From Bolinopsis microptera (Eukaryota; Ctenophora; Tentaculata; Lobata; Bolinopsidae), in NCBI RefSeq assembly GCF_026151205.1, contig NC_087073.1:16201837-16265836 (forward strand): a stretch of DNA of 64,000 bases. The letters are read 5' to 3'. Below are positions 58,231-64,000 of the stretch, piece after piece; positions within the stretch are counted from its first letter, which is position 1; the number at the start of each line of letters is the position of its first letter. Both the position numbers and the translations under genes were made by a program. The notes below the pieces were generated by a model. The model was not told the origin of the DNA. It saw nothing but the letters and a program-made list of their open reading frames with translations, and ran no database searches.

Positions 58231-58938
58231 TATATAATTGATGGCAGCGCAACCTTATCTACTCTGTCTGATGTTCCCAGTCAAGCCCCTAAGACTAGAT
58301 CAATAGAACATTCTGGTAAATCTTTGTGTGTCTACATTAGCTCTAGTATGTTCTCCAAATTAGAGGGAGAAAAGCTATCGTCCAAACATCATGAGGCACA
58401 TGTATTCAGCTACCCTGGTGCCACAGCCAATGCAATCAATGAACGGTTTCAATCAGATGTAAGAAAAGACACTCTTAATACCAATAATGTGAAAAGCATT
58501 GTACTTATGTGTGGTACAAATGACGTGGACTCTATCCTGAACAGCCCTCGCAACATGAGGACTAAACTTCTGTGCCCTGATAGTTTTTCTGGTGATGCTA
58601 GAGCTCTTGACTTTACAAACAATTGTATTGAAAAACTTGTACTTTTCCTTCACAAGTGGGCACCTGGAGCTGATATTAAAATTGTTAACTTATTACCTCG
58701 GGAGAGTTTCTCCAGAAACAAGGTTATTACTGATATCAATGAGTGTATATTAAATCTGCAAAGAAAATACACCTATGTAAAACTGCTCTCAACCGAGACA
58801 AATCGTTTTTTGTTTAGTGATAAGAAAGGCTTTAGAAAATCGTCATTTTTTAGTAGTTATGGAGAGGATAATGTCCATCTCAATGATTATGGCATAGTTA
58901 AATTAGCAAGGCACTTGAAGTATCATGCACACCATTAG
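58231..58938 (+). CDS. LINE ORF1 with SGNH/GDSL-esterase domain (5' partial)
   Basis: Open from just after a TAG at 58228-58230 to TAG 58938. The domain order is that of the esterase found in ORF1 of CR1/L2 elements. Block I region is VYISSSMFSKLEG, where the usual GDS is SSS (Ser kept, Gly and Asp lost). Block III is CGTNDV. Block V is DNVHLNDYG with the Asp and His. In these LINEs the esterase is thought to aid RNA or membrane handling. No ATG before block I, so truncated or started at a non-AUG or spliced leader. Confidence 0.75.
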   Translation, partial: YIIDGSATLSTLSDVPSQAPKTRSIEHSGKSLCVYISSSMFSKLEGEKLSSKHHEAHVFSYPGATANAINERFQSDVRKDTLNTNNVKSIVLMCGTNDVDSILNSPRNMRTKLLCPDSFSGDARALDFTNNCIEKLVLFLHKWAPGADIKIVNLLPRESFSRNKVITDINECILNLQRKYTYVKLLSTETNRFLFSDKKGFRKSSFFSSYGEDNVHLNDYGIVKLARHLKYHAHH

Positions 58939-59093
58939 AATACTGCTGAATACTGACATAACACTCCTACCATCAGTTTTATTTTTACAGTACGACATCC
59001 AGACAAATACAACCTGCTTTTATTCTGTTTTTTAGTTTAAACACAACTTTACAACTTTTATTCATTCCATTGTGAATTAATAAGATTCACAAG

Positions 59094-62069
59094 ATGACAA
59101 ATTTTAATAATGCAGCTGATAGGTTTCACAACCTCTGCATTGGTCATTGTAACATTCAAGGAGGGCTTCTCAATTTAGCTAAAAGTAATGAACTTTCCCA
59201 ACTTATTAGAGATCATAAATTAGACATACTTTCCCTAAATGAGATGAATCTTAATGATACTATTGACACAGACACCATAAATATTCCTTCCTCCTTCAAC
59301 CTTATGCGATGCGACAGGCCAAACAGTTCTAGGGGTGGTTGTGGCTTAATGATAAACAAAAAACTAGCTTACACAGAATTAGTTATGGATAGTAAGCTTG
59401 ATAACATTGAAGCATTATGGGTGAAGCTTAAGAATAGCAAGATCAATGTTTGCTGCTTCTATCGCTCTGGAAATTATTGCAGTGTTGATAACTTTATTGA
59501 ATACATTCATTTTTGCATGAAAAAATTGAATGGGAAAAAGGTTATCTGGATTGGGGATTTAAACATTGACCAGAATAATATCTCATCCACCCAGTACAAA
59601 AAATTAGATATGACCTTGAGATGTTACAATCTAGTTCAAACCATTCAAGGGATAACTAGAGTTGCTAAACGTGGAGACAATTTTACCCAGACTACTATTG
59701 ATGTAATATTCACTAACTGTTATGCAGATTTTGTCCAATCTTCTGTTCTTGATGAACGTATTGGAGATCATCAAGCTATTATGTGTGAGATAGATTGTAA
59801 AGTACCTATAGCTCCTAAATTTGAGAAGGTTGAAATTAGAAATCATTGTAAACGTAATGTTAAACAATTCTTAGACTATCTAGACACCTGTTCTGATTAT
59901 AGTCCACTATTGGAAAGTACAGATGTTGAAGCTATCACAGCTGGCCTTTGTCATCATATTGAACAGGCATATGCAACCTTCTTCCCTTGCAAGACCATAG
60001 AAAGGCATGAAAAGTTCATACATAAACCTTCTACTGAACTTTTATATGCCATTAATCATACACATTTTCTTCTAAAGAAATTCCGTAAAAAGAAGGATAA
60101 GAGAGACAATGGAAATTGCAATAAATGTGGTACATGTAGCAAATGTATAAAGTGTAATGAGGCCTGGGATTGCTACAAGATTCAGAGAAATATTAGAAAT
60201 AAATTAGCTAAAACCTGCAAAAAGGCTAATGTAATCGATGATCTACAAGTTAAAAGTGCCAAGAATGATCTTAAAGGGATATGGAAAACTATCAAACTGG
60301 CATCAAATATGACCCCTGGTACAACTAATTGTCAAACTATCAATGAGAATGATCCTGAGCTATTTAACTTTCATTTTGCAAATGTTGGATCAAGATTACA
60401 AAATCAGGCCCCCAATATTGAAAGAGTTAGTTTTACTGATTTTTTACCTCCTAGAACTTCTAATATCTCATTTGATAGATTCCAAGAAATAAATGAAACT
60501 GATATCCTAATGTATGTCGAAACGCTCAAGAATGACAAGGCCTCATATGACAATGTGCCTCTATTTTTACTTAAGCAAGCTGTACCACACATAGTTGAGC
60601 CACTGACCCACATTGTCAATCTGAGCCTTAATACAGGTGTTGTACCAACCCTTTGTAAAAAAGCTAGAGTAACTCCCATCCATAAGGCAGGAATGAAAGA
60701 TGATCCTAATAATTACAGGCCAATATCCATCCTTCCACTTGTAGGAAAACTTATAGAATACTTTGTCGGCAAGCAACTCACTGATTACATGGAAGAGAAC
60801 AAACTTTTCATCCGGCATCAATATGGCTTTCGGAAAAATCACTCCACAACTTATCTGATGTACGATCTGATGGACGAAATATATATGAGTAAATCTAAGT
60901 CTTATAAACCAGGAATCATCTTTCTTGATCTTAAGAAGGCCTTTGACACAGTGAATCATGAAATATTGCTTCAAAAATTGGCATATTATGGAATTGGTGG
61001 CATTGCTTTAACCTGGTTTAAGAACTTCTTATCTTGTAGATATCAATGCACTAGGATCAATGGCAATCTAAGCTCATTTTTAGAAGTTCTGAGTGGTGTA
61101 CCACAAGGAAGCATCATTGGGCCTATATTATTTAGTATCTTCATAAATGACATCATTTATGCCTGTAACCTATCTAAGCCCTTTCTATTTGCAGATGATG
61201 GTGCACTATTCTTTGATCAAACCTGCAGAAGCACATTTATAAACATGAAAATAGAACTTATGACAATCTTTAAATGGCTCAGTGTTAATAAATTATCACT
61301 CAATGAAAAGAAGACTGAATTCCTATTGTTTGATTCTGTTGACCAACATGATGAAATAACCATTGATTGTAATGAGGTAACTTTCACAATCAAGGAGTGC
61401 AAAGAGACAAAATATCTTGGCCTCATTCTAGATAGTAAATTAAACTTCAAAAGCCATGTAGATTATATTATTAGGAAGGTCATGAAGAGAATTGGTGCCA
61501 TGTATAGAAGTAAAGCACTGCTACCCATTAAATATAGGAAAATGTTTGCCAATGCACTCATGTTGCCACAATTCGATTATTTAGACACGATCTATTGTAG
61601 AGCTGGCAAGACAAAACTTGCTGAACTTGACACTCTGTACAAAAAGGTAGCCAAAATAGCTCTCAAAGTTCCACAAACAGAGAGCAGCCTTAATGTTTAT
61701 AGAGACATGAAATGGTTACCACTCCATCTTAGACGACAACTCCATCTGTCAAATTATATGTTTAGAATCATCCATGACAATTGTCCTACAAACTTTATGA
61801 ACAAATTTAGTTACATTTCAGGAGGTAGTAGGAGCGGCGAAAGCTGCAACCTTTATGTCAGTAGATCAACATCACATAAAAACTTTCAATACTTGGGGGC
61901 AAAATGTTGGAATAATGTTCCAACAGATCTACGAAATCTGCCCGATGTTAAAAGCTTTAGTGATTCGTATAAGAAACAGCTACTATCATCTATAACAACA
62001 GACCCTAATTATACCGTCGACAATTCATATGACAAATTTTACACTGCAATCATAGTCGCCGATAACTAA
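59094..62069 (+). CDS. LINE ORF2: apurinic-type endonuclease and reverse transcriptase
   Basis: An intact 991-aa enzyme for target nicking and reverse transcription. Endonuclease (about 12-235): GHCNIQG (Asn20), LNEM (Glu50), GDLNID (Asp155, Asn157), TIDVIFTN (Asp203), GDHQAI (Asp225, His226); all catalytic positions kept. Linker: an unusual run of cysteines at 342-360 (C342, C345, C348, C351, C354, C360). Reverse transcriptase: NYRPISILP (550-558), FLDLKKAFDTV with Asp622, GVPQGSIIGPILF, LFADDGALF with Asp701/702. The thumb and C-terminal part run to the natural end without a stop. The start is the first ATG, in a good context after AAG. CR1/L2 clade by motif wording; a tree is needed for the exact family. 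The element may still be active. Confidence 0.92.
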   Translation: MTNFNNAADRFHNLCIGHCNIQGGLLNLAKSNELSQLIRDHKLDILSLNEMNLNDTIDTDTINIPSSFNLMRCDRPNSSRGGCGLMINKKLAYTELVMDSKLDNIEALWVKLKNSKINVCCFYRSGNYCSVDNFIEYIHFCMKKLNGKKVIWIGDLNIDQNNISSTQYKKLDMTLRCYNLVQTIQGITRVAKRGDNFTQTTIDVIFTNCYADFVQSSVLDERIGDHQAIMCEIDCKVPIAPKFEKVEIRNHCKRNVKQFLDYLDTCSDYSPLLESTDVEAITAGLCHHIEQAYATFFPCKTIERHEKFIHKPSTELLYAINHTHFLLKKFRKKKDKRDNGNCNKCGTCSKCIKCNEAWDCYKIQRNIRNKLAKTCKKANVIDDLQVKSAKNDLKGIWKTIKLASNMTPGTTNCQTINENDPELFNFHFANVGSRLQNQAPNIERVSFTDFLPPRTSNISFDRFQEINETDILMYVETLKNDKASYDNVPLFLLKQAVPHIVEPLTHIVNLSLNTGVVPTLCKKARVTPIHKAGMKDDPNNYRPISILPLVGKLIEYFVGKQLTDYMEENKLFIRHQYGFRKNHSTTYLMYDLMDEIYMSKSKSYKPGIIFLDLKKAFDTVNHEILLQKLAYYGIGGIALTWFKNFLSCRYQCTRINGNLSSFLEVLSGVPQGSIIGPILFSIFINDIIYACNLSKPFLFADDGALFFDQTCRSTFINMKIELMTIFKWLSVNKLSLNEKKTEFLLFDSVDQHDEITIDCNEVTFTIKECKETKYLGLILDSKLNFKSHVDYIIRKVMKRIGAMYRSKALLPIKYRKMFANALMLPQFDYLDTIYCRAGKTKLAELDTLYKKVAKIALKVPQTESSLNVYRDMKWLPLHLRRQLHLSNYMFRIIHDNCPTNFMNKFSYISGGSRSGESCNLYVSRSTSHKNFQYLGAKCWNNVPTDLRNLPDVKSFSDSYKKQLLSSITTDPNYTVDNSYDKFYTAIIVADN

Positions 62070-62846
62070 GTAACTTCTAATTCTTTTAAATCTGAGGCAT
62101 ATATAATTGATGTATCGAAAAGATATTCCCTTTTTTACCACCTTACCATTCTGATTGATTTTGCACATGACTGACATGTTTTAACTGGAGAAGGGGTTCC
62201 CACAGTGGTAGTTTTATAAACCACTTTTAATTTATTGACCTATTATACTTAGTGGTAGTTTTATAGACCACATTTAATTTATTAACTTATCATACTTAGT
62301 ATTTTTTTTTGGTGACTGTATCACCCAGTTTTAACATTTGATAATTGTACAGTTTATTGACGACACATTGACTGAATGTTATTTTATATTCTAATTTATA
62401 TTCTAGATATTTTATTTATTTTACAACAGACGACAACTTCCTGTTTTTTCTTCTATATTAGTTACTCATATCTCTTGTACAGACTTTTTTACAAGGACAT
62501 TGACAAATGATACTCACATTAGGCATTCATTATTGCATCTAAATTATTTCACTTGCATTAGGCTTAGAAATTTATTCTCTGGTCAACAGATTTCAAATGT
62601 TTAATTAATTTGTAGTATGACAGTAAGGTATATAAGAAGTTATTTAATTTTGCTTGGGCTATTATATTGACTAGGTATTGAGGTTTAATGATGATATGGA
62701 ATTTGAATTCTATATAAATTTACACTATGTGGTTGGGGCATTTTGCATAGTAAATATGGTTACTACTCATATATATCATATTATTTGATTGGTATTCGAT
62801 TTCTGATTATTTCTCTAGGAATATGATTATCATATCTCAATTTGGC
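62070..62846 (+). other. 3' untranslated region of the LINE
   Basis: AT-rich. GTGGTAGTTTTATAAACCAC occurs at about 62207 and again (GTGGTAGTTTTATAGACCAC) at about 62253, each a short imperfect hairpin; the repeat could be a signal for the element's reverse transcriptase. Confidence 0.5.
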
Positions 62847-62976
62847 TTTAGGTAGGGTGCCCCGCTAAAAGAACTGGATTCTTCCAGGAAGCATCCCGTG
62901 CACAGAGCTTGGTCTACATATATATTAAATTATTAACCATTCATTCTGTATGTGCACGAAAATTTATTTCAATCAA
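62847..62976 (+). repeat. 130-bp conserved LINE tail
   Basis: Near-identical to 48697-48826. GC-rich start (GGTAGGGTGCCCCGCT) can pair within itself, then AT-rich end. In CR1/L2-type LINEs the 3' tail is what the reverse transcriptase recognises. Confidence 0.75.
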
Positions 62977-63880
62977 TATATCGAAAACTTTAATTTCCAA
63001 TGGACTATTATAGAAACCCACCAAACAAATTTTACCCTGCCAAAAAGTTTTAAAGCATAAATACTTTAGTATAAAGTTCAAGATCTAAACAGTTACTACA
63101 CTTCATAATACTATTAAAATATTGAAAAGAATATTCAAACAATATACACATAATATAGCAATGGCCAATTGGCTGACTATAAGGTCATGGCCTGAACAAA
63201 CAATTTTTTTAAATAGTCAAGTGATGCTAAAGCAGAGCACAAATGTGTAATAAGTTAATAGATTAAAAAAACTGATTCATGTGATGCATTACGCAGAGCA
63301 CAGATAAAAATACTGATTCAATGATTAAAATTAAAGCTGTGAGTGTCAATAAATTACTGTGTCATAAAAAGGAACGATGTACACGTGATCTGAGATACCA
63401 ATATCTCAATATCAAAAGGATAGTGTCTAGAAACATTCATAGTCCATGGTGGCAGGTATCAAGTTAAACGAAGTTACACTGACTGGCAATGTATACGATT
63501 GCCGTCTCCCCCTCTCACCCCTGACCGCTATCAGGGTGCTCCTGAGGATTGAGAATCTAATCCTGGTGCGCATGTAAAATTATTTAATTAAAATATTTAA
63601 TTAAAATTCTGTGGCAAAGAAAGGGAACACATTTTCCGACCTATTATGGTAAAATCATCGCATCTCAAGCTGTGGAATAGTAAATCATTTCATTCTTACA
63701 TCAATTGAAAAAAGTGCTGTTTCTTCTTCTCAATATACCTTAACCCTCTATTTTACCTAAAACTATATCTGACACTTCCCAAAAGTCGCCTGGGTCCACT
63801 TTAGTAGACACAGTCTTCTGACTAATAGAATTCTTATTTTTTTCGGAGACCCTCATGAGTTGACCCTCACGAGGGGGATG
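62977..63880. other. AT-rich DNA, no gene seen
   Basis: No convincing frames or repeats. Confidence 0.4.
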
Positions 63881-64000
63881 CAGTGGCGTAACGTTGCCTG
63901 TTGGCGCCACCCCCGCCAAAAATGCGCCCCCCTGTTGGCGCCCCCTCCCCTTTTAATAAATAATAATAATAAATACAACATTTATAAACCGCCTTATAGC
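63881..64000. mobile_element. CAGTGGCGTAAC-end element, running off the window
   Basis: Begins CAGTGGCGTAACGTTGCC with CTGTTGGCGCC blocks, the reverse of the ends at 14753 and 15219. The element continues past 64000. Confidence 0.55.

Larger units (their letters stand above)
58231..62976 (+). mobile_element. CR1/L2-like non-LTR retrotransposon
   Basis: About 4.7 kb: SGNH-type ORF1 (58231-58938), 155-bp spacer, ORF2 (59094-62069), a 3' untranslated region of about 0.9 kb with a 50-bp tandem duplication at 62207-62301, and the conserved 130-bp tail 62847-62976. Probably 5'-truncated within ORF1 because no start codon precedes the conserved part. No clear target duplication found. Confidence 0.85.

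Overview
The window is nuclear DNA from an invertebrate animal, most likely a cnidarian (inference). The evidence is split genes with GT-AG introns, TATA boxes and polyadenylation signals, an AT-rich background, and a dense mix of LINE, Penelope-like, MULE, mariner/pogo-like and Polinton-like elements. There are no operons, bacterial promoters, rRNA or tRNA genes that I can support.

Host genes are few. From the left they are: the 5' two thirds of an alpha-tubulin gene (minus, running off the left edge); a divergently transcribed single-exon gene for a secreted Cys-rich protein of unknown function (2336-3085); a secreted, probably GPI-anchored alpha-type carbonic anhydrase whose six located exons span 16273-31177; a two-exon class A GPCR (minus, 31971-33217); and a single-exon secreted protein with two PLAT domains (minus, 44883-45668).

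Most of the rest is mobile DNA. 5.9-15.2 kb holds small TIR elements and a three-level nest: a LINE fragment interrupted by a MULE, itself interrupted by a pogo-like element. 16.8-30.2 kb is one carbonic anhydrase intron. It contains palindromic MITEs, a second mariner-like MITE and a spacerless near-perfect palindrome of 9,028 bp (18531-27558). The palindrome starts AG and ends CT, is flanked by a near-matching 6-bp duplication, and carries remnants of a protein-primed family B DNA polymerase in both arms, so I read it as a Polinton/Maverick-derived snap-back insertion. 34.1-35.3 kb is a decayed Penelope-like element. 37.3-42.9 kb is an intact R2/HERO-like LINE (1,121 aa, restriction-like endonuclease) joined head to tail to a 5'-truncated copy of itself. 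One 23-bp target-site duplication brackets the pair, which is the structure expected from template jumping during one integration.

43-44 kb is a 36-bp tandem array next to a decayed LINE ORF1-like frame. 46-57 kb is a graveyard of GC-rich TIR repeats, tandem repeats and LINE fragments. 58.2-63.0 kb is a CR1/L2-like LINE with an SGNH-type ORF1 and an intact 991-aa endonuclease/reverse transcriptase. A tiny MITE of 77-84 bp occurs three times (31256, 46262, 57501) with 9-bp target duplications.

The host genes do not form a visible pathway. The main story is how transposition, template jumping and possible snap-back replication shaped the locus, including expansion of one carbonic anhydrase intron to about 13.5 kb.
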